Below, one piece after another: positions 1 to 11,824 of a stretch of 64,000 nucleotides of DNA. The stretch's first letter is position 1, and each line of letters starts with the position of its first letter. The notes beneath the pieces were generated by a model. That model did no database searches, was not told the origin of the DNA, and worked only from the letters and a program-made list of their open reading frames with translations. Made by a program: the position numbers and the translations under genes. This DNA comes from Kwoniella bestiolae CBS 10118 (lineage: Eukaryota; Basidiomycota; Tremellomycetes; Tremellales; Cryptococcaceae): positions 1,984,001-2,048,000 of the forward strand of contig NC_089243.1 in assembly GCF_000512585.2 (NCBI RefSeq), given 5' to 3'.

Positions 1-1146
1 TGATTCTACCGGTATGAGGAACGTGGGGACCAAGACACAAATCTATCAGAGGACCACATTTATATACGGTGGTTCTGGTTCCATCAGGTACTTTATCGTT
101 GATATAATGTTGCTTGTATTTGTTGTACTGTGCCATTACGCATAGTCAGCAAGCTGCACCAGTATCATCGAAAGTCATGTGAATCATCGCTACTCACCTT
201 GAACATCTCCAACAAAGTCTCTTTTGGCAATTCCAGTCTCTCAAAGGGTTGTTTCTCCTTCACAGCAATCTTACAAACATCCTCAATACCCTTATAATCC
301 TCCTGATTTATCGTTCTCCCACCTGCCAGACCCATATCATAGAAGAAACCACCTTCCTCCAAAGGCGGTCCATAACCAAGACAACAACCGTCAAACCTCC
401 TCTCACAAGCTTCTCCCAGAACGTGCGCAGACGAGTGCCAGAACACCTGTCGAGCTTCATAATTGTTATCGGGCGAATCGAAATCGAGGAGTTTCAGATC
501 GCAGGAAGATTCTAATGGTCGAGTGAGATCCCATAATTCTTGGTTGTTCACTTTGGCAATTATCACTTTATCTGCTAATCCCGGTGAGATACCTCTGGCA
601 ATTTCCAGGGGAGTGGTCTCCCATGCCTTTCCCTCGATCTTCTTCCCGTCTGGGAGGGTGACCGTGATATCTACTCGCTCTTGTTCTGAAGGTTACCAAA
701 AACATCAGCGGTTCTCCCTCAACCCAGATTCCGATATCAACGGCAAACTCACTGGCAACAAACTCTTCATACTCCGCCTTGTATTTATCGTAAATCTGAA
801 TCCTCTCAGCGAAGAACTCAGGTGGAGGACTAAGCTCCAAAGGTCCACCACCACCACCTCCCTTCTTATCTTTCTTCTCCTTCTTATTTGGCTTGCCCTC
901 TCCGCCTTGCTTCTTGTTTACCTGGGTGGCAGAAGCTCCAGGAGTGACAGGTTCCAGACCCTCAGCGGGCTTGGCAGGTTCGGCGGTAGAGTGCACAGGG
1001 TGGGCGGCAGATGACATGCTGCTGCTGTGTTTTCGGATTTGAGGGATGGATTGAAAGGTTGAAGGAATGAGCCGGTATCTAGCGTTTGATATAGGTTTTG
1101 ATATTGGGAATAAGGCTCTTGTAGCGAATAGTCTTCTGATGAGCAT
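1..1146 (-). CDS. THS1: Threonyl-tRNA synthetase, 5' part (C-terminus lies outside the window)
   Basis: Charges tRNA-Thr. Exons read as 1146-753, 685-198 and 127-1, with introns of 67 and 70 nt (GTGAGT donors). The spliced protein shows the TGS domain (VTLPDGKKIEGKAWETTP), then the editing-domain start (VFWHSSAHVLGEACERR) and the family stretch KVPDGTRTTVYKCGPLID running off the left edge; the catalytic and anticodon-binding domains are therefore not visible. The first 43 residues are Arg/Ser-rich and lack acidic residues, like a mitochondrial presequence, and a second in-frame ATG at 1017 starts a form beginning MSSAAHPV. The first ATG has T at -3 and the second has A at -3, so leaky scanning could give mitochondrial and cytosolic forms from one mRNA. 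A Lys/Gly-rich linker precedes the TGS domain. Family call is firm; dual localisation is inferred. Confidence 0.95.
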
Positions 1147-1533
1147 GTAAGCCTTTGATCAAGGCAGTTTGTTCACCTGTTTTGAGGGGTATCGTATATG
1201 ATATAAAGGAATGATTAGATATATGGGGATCACTATATCAACTCTTTCGACTCGTAAATACACTCCTACAACCAAAATCCCAACTTCGACTTTTCGGATC
1301 CAAGCGTTTACAACAGCTAGGCGCACGAGAGGTCATGATTCGGTTTACCAAGGTGCCTAACAGACATCCTGCCATACTGAAAATAGGTTCGCGTCGAGAT
1401 GTTGCCGACTTGACTTTGGCTCGTCCAAGTTATAGTTACGTCCAAAACATCAGTTAGTTACTAGTATATCAATCCAAAAGATATCTATCTAGCTATCAAT
1501 TATCTGTAAACCCTACTACAGAATCCGACCAAG
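1147..1533. promoter_or_regulatory. Divergent promoter region THS1 / CTR9
   Basis: 387 bp between two divergently transcribed housekeeping genes. No ORF of note. No clear TATA box was seen at a useful distance from either start. Confidence 0.6.
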
Positions 1534-4500
1534 ATGGCAGAAGGAGAGTCACAGACAGAGCGAACGATAGTCATCTACGGCCAAGGGTGAATCTATCTCA
1601 ACATGATCACTCCATTTCTAATTTAGGCTAACCATGATTCGACTCAACTCAATAGCGGTATCCAGACCGACCTTGACCTCAACTCTCTTGCCGAAGATGA
1701 AATCGCTGCTGTCATCCCAGATCTATTGGTGGACTACTCGGCAGAATGTAGGGATTGGACATTGATCGCTAGCGAACATTGGAGGCAGCAAAGATGGGCT
1801 AGAGCGGAAGAGTTGTTAAAGAGAGGTATCACCTGTGAGCTAAGTATCTTCGGTCTAGACGGAACTATGAGCTAACACTTTATAACAGTCTTTGCTGGAG
1901 GTACCGGAAGACACCCCGATCCTGTAGCTTTGGTGAACTTACATGCAATGATGGCTCATTTGAATCTACATCTGGCGAAGACAGCACCAAAAGTCATACT
2001 GCCTATAACAAGTGAATAAATTTCTCTGCTTCTAAACGCACGCGAAAAGCTAAAATCAGATGGTAGAGTACGACAAAATACCAGAAGGGACCAAGACGAA
2101 GGACTACTATCACAAGGAGGCTGCTGCAAACCTCAACGCAGCAAGTGAAGCGTTACGTACATCTGGAGCAGGACAAGATGACGAGCCTGTCAGTCTGGCA
2201 ATGGGAAGAGGTACGTGATCTGCACTTGACATCTAAACCATCAAAGAGAATATCTCAGCTGACACCCCGCCTAGTCGTACATTACCTTGCCACTGGACAA
2301 CCTGGTCTCGCTCACCCCTTGGTTGAACGACTGTTACAGCGGCAGCCGAACAACCTGATAGCATTGACAGCGCAGGTAAGCTACTAGTCTGTGCTTAGAA
2401 CGCGAAAAGAGCTTACTCTCATTCATTGTAGGCTCGTCTGCAATTCGCTCGACGCGCACATGAAGCAGCCCTTCTCACATATCAAAAACTCCTCTCCCTC
2501 AACCCCGAAATGTCACCCGATCCACGTATAGGTCTAGGTCTCTGTCTGTGGCAACTTGGCGATAAGACAAAAGCCCGTACAGCATGGGAGCGAGCCTTGA
2601 GCAGAGACCCCACCTCATGGGTCTGTTTATTACTTCTCGGTCTTGCGTCCCTCAACTTGGCAAGAGAACCAGCATTGAAACGAGACGAGAGATTACGTTT
2701 AGAGACGGAAGGGGTCGATTTCGTCAAGAGAGCTTTCAAGTTGAATGTCAAATCACCTGCGTCAGCTTTGGCGCTTGCAACAATATCGGGTCAAGGTGGT
2801 CAATTGCCTGTAGCGTCCAAATTAGCTGAAAGAGCCATCCAGTATTCCGACAACAAACGACATTCTGTTCTGGCCAATGCTGAGAGAGGAAGGTTGGGAT
2901 TCTTAGCTGGAGATGTAGCAGATGCGGGAAGATACATAGCGGCGGCCAAAGCGGAGGATCCAAATACTGTAAACATAATCGCTGAGTTGACTCTGGGTCA
3001 GATCGCTATCAAATCTGGTAAGTTCGCTGCTCGAAAAGCAACCTTTCACCATCAGCTAACAACCTTTCGTACAGGCAATTTGCGAGAAGCCTTGAATTTC
3101 ATCGAGCAGACCGCTAAACGCCTGAACGGTAAAGGACCATTGGAATACACGGTGCTACACGCATGTCTGCTCGCCTACCCACATCCCGGTATGTCAAATG
3201 AAGAACTAGCCAAGAACCGAGTGACCGCTAGGAACATGTTATCGGAATTACATAACCTGGTAGCTACAGCAGAGAGCGATGAAGATTGGGCGAAATTACG
3301 GGGTATAGGGTCAGATGCGGATATCTTTGTGGACCTAGCGAAACTATGGCAAGATGAAAGTCTGGAAAAATCAATTAGCGCTTATCAAACGGCATTATCG
3401 ATCAAATCGGAATCCGAATTAGAATTGCAGGAATCACAGGATCTGAAACCACCGGATTTGAGGACTGTAAGGATGTCGGATAATTTAGGTGTACTGTTCC
3501 AACTTCAGGGGAATGTCGAAACTGCCGAAAGAATGTATCAGGAAGCATTGCAGAAGATCTCCTCGACAGATGGTAAAGACGCTGAAGTTCTCAAGACTAT
3601 ATTGGCGTATAATTTGGGTAGAGCTTATGAAGAAGGTGGTGATACCGTTAAGGCTGCTCAGTGGTATAGAGATGTGCTGAGACAGCATCCTGAACATATG
3701 GAATGTAAGCCATATTCACTAGCTCCGGAAGTCGGACATGTGTCTGAGCTGACTTCAAATCCTGCTCTAGCCAAAGTGCGACTTGCCTTGATCGCTGCTT
3801 CAGCCGGACGAAACTACGACGCTCATACTTTACTCAAAGAGGCTCTCAAAGCTGATGAAACGAACCTGGTCCTCCGATCTGTATACTCCAATTTCTTGAT
3901 TTCCCTCGGATCGAATAAAGAAGCTTTAGCGTTTACTTCTCAAACGCTGAAATACGACAAATCAGATGCGTATACATTCTGCGCATTGGGATGGTTACAT
4001 TTCACCTTGGGTAGAGAAGCGAAAGCTCCCCAGGAAGTAGCCGATCGACCTAAACAATACCTCAGATCTGCTGAAGCTTATGAAAGGGCATTGCATATCG
4101 ATCCAGCATGTGCTCATGCTGCTCAGGGACTGGCTATTGCTTTGGTAGAAGATAGTTTGACTCCGCCGAAGAACGCTTTGACTGGTCCAGAGGAAGGGAA
4201 ACACCGAGCTAGATTGGCGGGTCTGGCTTTATCGATATTCAGTAGGATCAAGGATAGTCTTGCGGATGGACCGGTCAATGTGAATATGGGTCATTGTTAT
4301 TTCATAAGAGGGGAGGAGGAGAAAGCTATTGAATCGGTATGTCCCTTAGTATACTGACATATTCAGGAATAAAGCTGATCTGAACTCCGTGTTTTAGTAT
4401 GGAACAGCTTCAAACGCGTTCAAGGGACGAAACGTATCTGTTTTGTTGTACCTTGCTCGGGCATGGTACGCTCTGGCGAATAGAGAAGGTAACTTCAGTG

Positions 4501-5950
4501 CGATGAACAAGGCTTTAGGATACTGTCAGCAGGTCAGTTACGGGTTGGAGTAGTGATAGAATCCCTTTAAAACCGCCAGCTGACCAGGCAAGACTTACTA
4601 GGCAATGCACATCCAGCCTTCAGACCGGGCCATCCTCTACAACATAGCGATTATCCAGCAGAAGGCGGCTGAGATGTTGTTCTCGCTTGATGTGTCTAAG
4701 AGAACTTTGGAGGAATTGGAAATTGCTCTGAAACAAGCTCAACAAGCTGCCAAGTGAGTATTGCATATTTGTGACTCTTCTCATCAGAACAGATGATGAT
4801 GACACTGACGATGCAACTCCTATCAGCACTTTCCGTGCCCTTGCAGACGACAGATCCGGTCCTCTCCCCTACGATGCGGATCTCGCTGATCAGAGAGCTC
4901 AATACGGTGATAATCTCTTGAGAAAGGCACCGGGAGAGATGGACAAGCAGAAAGCATATGAAAGTGAATTCCAAGCTAGAGTGGAGGAAGCTCGAAAGAT
5001 GCGAGCGGCCGAACAAGAGAGGATTCAAGCTGCTGAGGTGAGTAAATTCAGCTGGCAGGTCTAAGCGTATGTGTACGCAGCTGAAACACCCGGTTTCTTT
5101 CACGTAGGCCGCAAGAAAGGCAGAGATCGAAGCTAAAGCTGCTGCCTTGGCTGAGGAACGACGTAAAGCTAGGGAAGAAGCTTTGGCATGGCAAGAGGAA
5201 CTCAACGCCAGAGCAGCGGAGGAGGAAGCTAGGAAGGCTAATAATATTGAGAAGCGTAAGAAGAGGAAAGAACAGGGTACGATTGATTCTGGCGATGAAG
5301 GTGAGGATGGCCAGCCGAAAGAGAAGAAACAGCGAAGGAAATCTACTAAGAAAGAGGGAGGAAAGAAAGGTAGGAAGAATAGGAGTAAGAGTGAGATATC
5401 TGATGAGAATGAGGATGTTTCCCCTGATGATGAGGAGGGAGAGGAGGACGAGGATGAGGGTGTGGTTACTGCTAGGAAGGCTAAGAATACGCTGGCGATG
5501 TTGAAAGCGAAGGTCAGTTCTCCATCTCGCCAATTGAATCGCGTGGGACATTGAGCTGATATATTGAGTTTGGCCGACAGAGGAAGTCAAGGAGGAATGT
5601 TGAAGATCCCGATGAGGATGAGGATGGGGATGAGATCAATCTGGGTGCTGCGAAGAAGGGTAAACAATTGTGCGTCATTTCTTTTCTCACCACGGTCACC
5701 TCTTATAATAGTGCAATATGTTTGATACGGTGGAATGTGTCGCTGATAATCTCGTCCTGTACTGCCCAATAGCAAATCCAAAGCGTTCATTGAAGATTCC
5801 GATGAAGATGAAGATGAGACACCAGCAGCTGCAGATGAAGAACCTGAAGATGAGCAGAATGGAGGATTCCCGGCACCTCCTTCTGAGAATGATGCTGGCG
5901 ATGAGGACAAGATGGATGTGGACAAGGACGAGGATGAGGATGAAGATTGA
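1534..5950 (+). CDS. CTR9: Paf1 complex subunit CTR9 (TPR protein)
   Basis: Scaffold of the Paf1 elongation complex, which travels with RNA polymerase II and promotes histone modification. Start ATG 1534 (MAEGESQTERTIVIYG); about 13 short introns; stop TGA 5948-5950; roughly 1,180 residues. The long central exon from 2433 encodes tandem tetratricopeptide repeats, for example LGLCLWQLGDKTKARTAWER and LGWLHFTLGREAKAP. The segment AMHIQPSDRAILYNIAIIQQ (about 4602-4661) is typical of the late TPRs in this family. After the TPRs comes a long Ala/Glu/Arg helix-forming stretch and then a Lys-rich and Asp/Glu-rich tail ending in repeated DED, as in other CTR9 proteins. The intron joints at 3018/3076 and 3704/3771 keep the TPR frame. 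The family call is firm; exact borders of the small 5' exons and the tail exons are less certain. Confidence 0.93.
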
Positions 5951-6269
5951 CCATTATGATAGACGTGGGATCAGGTATTACAATACAGCACGATATGCAT
6001 AGTTCCTGTATGATCGTATTGACTTATATTGACATTTGTAAACATCTATGCTAATCCCCTACTACCGCGTTCTGCTCAACTTGAGATTCGAAATCGAGAT
6101 CAGAGCTGATGGACCTTGACCTTCCTTTGTGTTTTAGGGGTATACAATTTGCTGATCTCTGGAGGATTGGGTGAAAGGACAGGTGAGGTGCATATGAAAG
6201 GGCGGTAGGTCGAATTGATCGGAGAATACAGGCTAAGGAGGATGATCTGCCTTGGTTATTCTATCATTG
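5951..6269. other. Intergenic, CTR9 3' end to next gene
   Basis: About 320 bp between two genes on the same strand. It must hold the CTR9 3' UTR and the promoter of the next gene. No ORF or repeat was seen. Confidence 0.5.
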
Positions 6270-9200
6270 ATGGTATATAAGTATTCATTAGCGAAACTGT
6301 CTGACTGGATCCAGATCTGGCCAACTCAACTTACTCAACCAGCTATTTCCGACTTGAAAAACGACTCAGGCAACATCAATATCCTAGTAAGTACTCTACT
6401 CCCTATCATCACAGTCGTATTGACCGGATGTTTGGTATTCAGCTGACCGCGTGACAATATGGTAGGTAGCTTAGTGGACAAACGCAACGATGGTGACGGT
6501 GCACACCTCGCACGGAGGTGGAATGGTCCGCGGAGCTCGGCCTGAAGCCATCCTCATCGTCATATTCATCCTTATTGCTTTGTTTGTATTCCTAGGTGGA
6601 GGGAGGAAGAAGGGCCAGGGAGGAGGATCATCGAGATATAGGAATGAAGTCAGAAGTGGGGGAGGTAGGGGTCGAGGTGGAGACGAAGAAAGTGATTTGG
6701 AAAGTGGTCGCCCGGAGAAATCAAGGCAGGGGAGGGGACATGAGACTCCCACATCATCTGATGAGGAGAGGGATAAGAGGAATAAAGAGAAAGAGAGAGA
6801 AGAGAGACATCGGAAACAAAAGGAAGAAGAGGAGAAGAAGAAGCGACAAGCCCAACAGCAACAGCAACAACAAGCCGGGGAAGATCAACTCCCACCTCGA
6901 GTCGACGCACCTGATTGGGGACCTTCTGAATTCAAACCGTTATCCGATAAGTTGTGGCAACGCGATCCGACCAAACGACCCGAACGACCCTCTGGCCGAT
7001 CCCCGCCTATCCTCCTCAAACGAGATGAGAACAACCAGTGGACCCGACCGCCCTTGTCGGGTAAGAAGGGGGTAACGTTCGACGATGGTGGTGTGCAAGG
7101 TAAAGAGCTGAGTTCGATCGCTGCGTACCACCAGGGTGATCCCGCCAATAAGATATACGACCAATCTCACCTGGACATCAAGCGGAACCACGTCTCACTC
7201 GAGAAAGGTCGGGACGGCGATATCCTGCAGAACAAGATCGACGGTTCCCAATCGCCTTTAAACGAACTAGAAAAGACGGGCAAACTGAGCGGAAAACTGG
7301 TGATGATGATGAGACGAGTCGAGTGGGCTTGTCAGATCGATCGTCTGGATCTGTTACAGCAAATTCCCAAGGATGTTTTGAAGCAATCAAACGAAATTAT
7401 CGATACCGAAACTTTCATACCTAAGATTGGACCTATCCCCAACGCGTTGCTCGACATAGTCCGGCAGATGTTGTTTGAGAAGGTCTTCGACCTCCCGTTG
7501 GTATTGGCTTCGCAGGCCTGCCCGAATATGGAGCATGTGGATCCTAACGTACCGTACGATGGGAATCCAGATATCCACCCGCTGACACTGGAAGCGACAA
7601 CGAGCAACTTTGTCAATATGCATCTCCGCCAATTTGGGATCGCCTCGGACGACATTCACGGTAATTTGGGATATGACGAATGGGCAAAGTTGTCTATAGA
7701 ATCTATCCGGAAGATAGTCTACGAATGGACAGAGAAGAAATTGAAGGTCGCCTCGGAATCGCAAGGGCAAGCACAGGATTCGAATTTGGACTACACCAGT
7801 CGATATGATGTATTCAGATTAGTCTTGGGATACTTCCTACTGTACTATCGAGCGCTAGTATCCCCGCTACCCACGCATTTCAAGCAGCGCTATAAGGTAC
7901 CTGGATTCGTTGAGAGGGTGGGACCGCTGAATGCGGGCTTGGTCCAGTGGTTCAGATATATCGGTAGATGCCTGTTGGTCTCCAAGGTGTTTAGCGAAAC
8001 CGGAGGAGAAGTCTCGCCGGATCTGTCGGCGAAAGTGCAAGTTTCCAAACGAGTCAGCCAGGTGGGGCTTATAGTAGATTACACTCTGTTCATACCCAAA
8101 CCCGACCCCGGCACGACCAACGCGGGTGCAGATTTGCAGACACCCGGGGCATATTATTATCTTGTGCTCGCGTCGTCGCTCTCAAAACTTCGAAAACCGT
8201 TGGAGAGGGTCAAACACCTTTGTATAGCTTGGGCTGAACACTTGAATGAGAGGGTATATCCACCACCTCAGCAAGGGGGAAACTACCTGTTCAACGATAT
8301 ATACCCTTTCCAGATCAACCGGATGACCTTCCGACCGGGGATATCAGTTCGATCGCTGGACCCAAAGGCCTTGCAAGCCAGTCTGACGTCGAGATCCCGC
8401 CAAGATAGGGCCGCGGGGGATGGGAGGGAAAAGACGATAATGCACGTTTCGTCCGCAAGAATATTGGAGATGTTCGATAATCAATGGAAGCCTCGCGATA
8501 CGGGGATATCAGAATTTGGAGCGCTGTATAGATCCATGACTTGCCAAATGGTCAGGTTCATCAATAAACGACAGTTCCATTGGTACAGTGATCCAGAAGG
8601 TAAAAAGGTATATGAAAAGTTTGATGAGAATCAGTTCGAATTCCTTCTGATGCTCGTTGGTCCATCGCTAGATAGACATCAACTAGAGGAGACGTACAAG
8701 AGTAAAGTGACAGGCAAGTATGTGACTGACAAGCCGACAATGATGGAATACGAATATGGAGATACGATCAAATACTCGCAACTCCAGGCAATAGATTTCG
8801 GAGGAATAATCCCCATCGAAATACCTCCACCGGGGTACGCTTCCTTGACTGGCAAAAAGTTCTTAAAATTGGATCTCTTCAAGGGATTGAAGTGGATCCT
8901 CTTACCTATCCAGTTCAAGTCGGAGGGTGGAGCCCAAGGAGTAGAAGCTAATCTGTACTCTGCGAATCTGGTTGTCAATGATAGCTATGGAATAACCAAC
9001 CAACTTTATGGGAACCCGCAAAACTCCTTGTCCATCACTTTCCACGGACGATCCCCAGGTGATAGGAATAGGTTGGCAGTGGAATTGGCTCAGACAATTG
9101 TGGAGCAGATCAACGGGTGGGTCAAGGATATCTCGTCCAACAACCCCGACCAACAGCAGGTCAAGAGACATGTGATGGATCGGTTGGATCTGACCAAGAG

Positions 9201-9345
9201 GATGATTAGGAGTAAAGTGAAATTTGTGGTTATAACTCCTGGACAGATGAGTCAACAGGCAGAATTGGAGAATTTCAATGATGCGAATAATTTGGAGGAG
9301 TTCGATATCCCCAGGGAGATGTTACCTCCCGCATTGGTGGGGTAG
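6270..9345 (+). CDS. Large single-pass membrane protein, not recognised
   Basis: I do not recognise this family. The main exon is one open frame from ATG 6490 to TAG 9345 (951 aa). An upstream exon from ATG 6270 can be joined through an intron with donor GTAAGT near 6387, branch CTGAC and acceptor TAG just before TGGACAAACG; this keeps frame and adds about 44 residues with two N-glycosylation sequons (NDS, NAT). Then come a hydrophobic segment (AILIVIFILIALFVFLGGG), a highly charged Lys/Glu/Gln-rich linker with a short poly-Gln tract, and about 700 residues of apparently globular, presumably cytoplasmic protein. The sequons before the membrane segment fit N-out, C-in. The 2.8 kb without an intron is unusual next to its intron-rich neighbours. 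Coding is certain from length and composition; the start (6270 or 6490) is open. Confidence 0.8.
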
Positions 9346-9925
9346 ACAGGTTAGTGTAATGTGATTAGTACTGCTTGTGTAATTTTTGTATTTTCTGTGA
9401 CATCTACCTATGTACAGTATCGCATCTTGTATGCCCATATCGGACTTTCCCATCGAGGTTATCCACATTGATCAAGTCAGTTCACTTCAGTATAACAAAT
9501 CCATGCATTCATAAATCGATAAAAACTTTCTGTTTCATACATACTGTACTATAATCACTTTCATCCTCTTCCTCTTTCCCGCCCTCTCTTTGCTTTGTAT
9601 TTGGGTGTTTCTGTTTATTTTCTCTCATTTCGCCTCTATCGGTGAGATCAGATCAAATCCCTCCCTCCACATCCACATCCACATCCACATCCACATCAAC
9701 ATCCCTCAAGATACATCGTCGTCATCCTGTCAAAGAAAAGAAAAAAACCAAAACCAATAATGCTAGAAAGAAGAAAAGATACTAAAAGAAAGGAAAAGAG
9801 GGGTATATATGTGTAAATATCAGGATTAGGTAGTTTTTATGACTTGGATTTATTTGTATCGAGGTGGGAAAAGGAGATATGTACATCGAGTTGAATTCAC
9901 TTGGTCAGACTGACCCAAACGGCAT
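9346..9925. other. Convergent intergenic region
   Basis: 580 bp between the 3' ends of two convergent genes. It holds A/T-rich 3' UTR sequence and a CCACAT simple repeat. No gene was seen. Confidence 0.6.
9667..9696. repeat. (CCACAT)5 hexamer microsatellite
   Basis: Five perfect copies of CCACAT followed by one imperfect copy (CAACAT). It lies in the shared 3' region of the convergent genes. The same hexamer, on the opposite strand, occurs three times at 57704-57721. Confidence 0.9.
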
Positions 9926-11824
9926 TTACTGTTGATTGAGTGTTATCAGCGAATGTCCTGCGTGCGAAACGATAGACAACTCACATCAAGAGAGATACGT
10001 AATTGTTCCAATGGGATGGGAACGAAGCCCTCGATATCGATGCCTCGCTCTTGTAGAGCAGATTCGGCATGGGCGGGGACCAGTTGTCTGATGAGATCTG
10101 GTCGGGTTGAGAGTTCTGCGAGTGGAGGAGGGGTTTCGCATGCAAGTCAGCACATCATATCCAAGGTGTGACGATTATGAAGGCAGGGTAAACACGAGGA
10201 AAGAATTTCTACTCACCCTCCCGAGTGAAATCAAACAAAGCAGGCATTTCCTTCCCATTAGGTAATCTGGATCCCTCTACTCTCAACTCGTCAAAGAACG
10301 GGTGAACCAACGCCTCGGGAGCTGTCAACCTTGCTGTAGGGGTGTATTCGAGCAGGTTGCTGATGAGCGCAATGGCATCTTGGGGAGTTCGGGGTCGGAA
10401 GACTTTGGTGAATGGATGGGGTTTGATTTGAGGGAATTTGTGTTCCATGTACTAAAGGCGAGGAGGAAAAACGGATTCATCAGTAAAAATACAAACATTT
10501 TCAACTGGAACGGTAGTGTCGACACTCACGTTAGGGTTCATAGTCTTGATTTGTTCCCTCGTGGGCGTACCCAAAACCTTGATAATCTCGACCAACTGAT
10601 CTATCCCCGATTCACCAGGGAAAAGAGGCTGACCCAACATCAACTCAGCCATCACACAACCCGTCGACCAGATATCGATATTTGTCGTATAGTTGGTAGC
10701 GCCAAAGATCAATTCGGGCGCACGGTAGTATCTCGAACAGATGTATGAGACGTTTGGTTCGCCTGCAATCAGGATCTTGGCGGAACCGAAATCGCATAAC
10801 TTCAGGATACCGGTCGCGGGGTTGAGTAAGAGGTTTTGAGGTTTGATATCTCTGTGACAGATTCCTACGGAGTGGATGTACGCTAGGGATCGGAGTAGCT
10901 GATGATCAGGTGAAAGGGATCAGTCTCATACTTTGTGTCCACATATATGGTATGAATAATGATAGATAGGGTATTAGGTATCGGTGAGACCGCTCGACTC
11001 ACCTGGTACATGTATAGTTTGATTTGTAGCATTGGCATAGCCTGTTTGAGCTTGGCGTAATGTCTTGATGCTCTGTAGACTGTTTCGGGGACGAATTCAA
11101 GTACGAGGTTCAGGTAGACTTCATCTTTCTTGTCACCATTCGAGTAGAAAAAGGCTTTCAAGTCAACTACGTTGGGGTGAGAGACAAGTCGCATGATCTG
11201 TAGCTCTCGGTTCTGTGTGAATCAATTAACAAACAAGTAATCAGCGATCAGATTGGGCTCCTTCATCGTGCAGATTCCGCGATCAAACCCACCTTGAATC
11301 GTTTATCTTGTAGGACCTTCTTGATGGCAATTTCAGATTCAGGTTCTTCCACTCCATCATCGTGCTTCACAGCTATGTTGTCATTGTCACGATCAGCTGG
11401 AGATTCCCACAGACGGACCAGTGAAGAAGACTCACGTAGCATCTTGGCAGCAAAGACCACACCGAAACTTCCATTTCCTACCACTTTGCAATTGGTGTAT
11501 GAGATGCTCATCTCCTTGCCCGTCTTTCCAGATTGAGCTTGTACAGTGACAACTCGACTTGGGTCATCGGCTGAATCGCACAAACACGTACACGTAAGCA
11601 TTTCCTTCCCCATCGCGTACACGGGATTCACACCACTTACGAGTCACCCGGACGCCATTCACGAGTCCTACGCCAGACATGATTTCTCCTGTTGGTTGCT
11701 GTTCGTTCGGTAGTCGGACCGAGGGGGGAGGTAAGGTAGATGATGATTGGTGGGAGAAAGTGGGTCGTTGTGCGGAGTACGATCGTCCACGAGATTTACG
11801 CATGAATTTGTTGATGGGGGGCAT
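9926..11824 (-). CDS. GSK3: Glycogen synthase kinase 3 family Ser/Thr kinase
   Basis: CMGC-family kinase acting in signalling and stress control. The start is taken at ATG 11824 (MPPINKFMRKSRGRSYSAQ). Visible kinase elements in order: Gly loop VVGNGSFGVVFAAK, Lys in EIAIKKVLQDKRFK, ELQIMRLVSHPNVVDLKAFF, catalytic loop HRDIKPQNLLL, DFGSAKIL, and the GSK3 activation-loop hallmark SYICSRYYRAPELIFGA, whose Tyr is autophosphorylated in this family. The conserved GSK3 C-terminal block (FDFTREELSTRPDLIRQLVPAHAE and onward) is complete. Several short introns. The last one has donor GTGAGT, branch CTGAT and acceptor CAACAG directly before TAA (9928-9926), so the stop codon opens the final exon; retention would add 12 residues before a TGA at 9948-9946. 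An N-terminal Ser/Arg-rich tail and a short insert before the VAIK-type Lys are lineage features. Confidence 0.96.

Noticed and set aside
5048..5590. Antisense open frame of 180 codons inside CTR9
   Set aside because: It is the shadow of the Lys/Glu-rich CTR9 tail; Leu/Ser/Phe-rich composition is the expected mirror.
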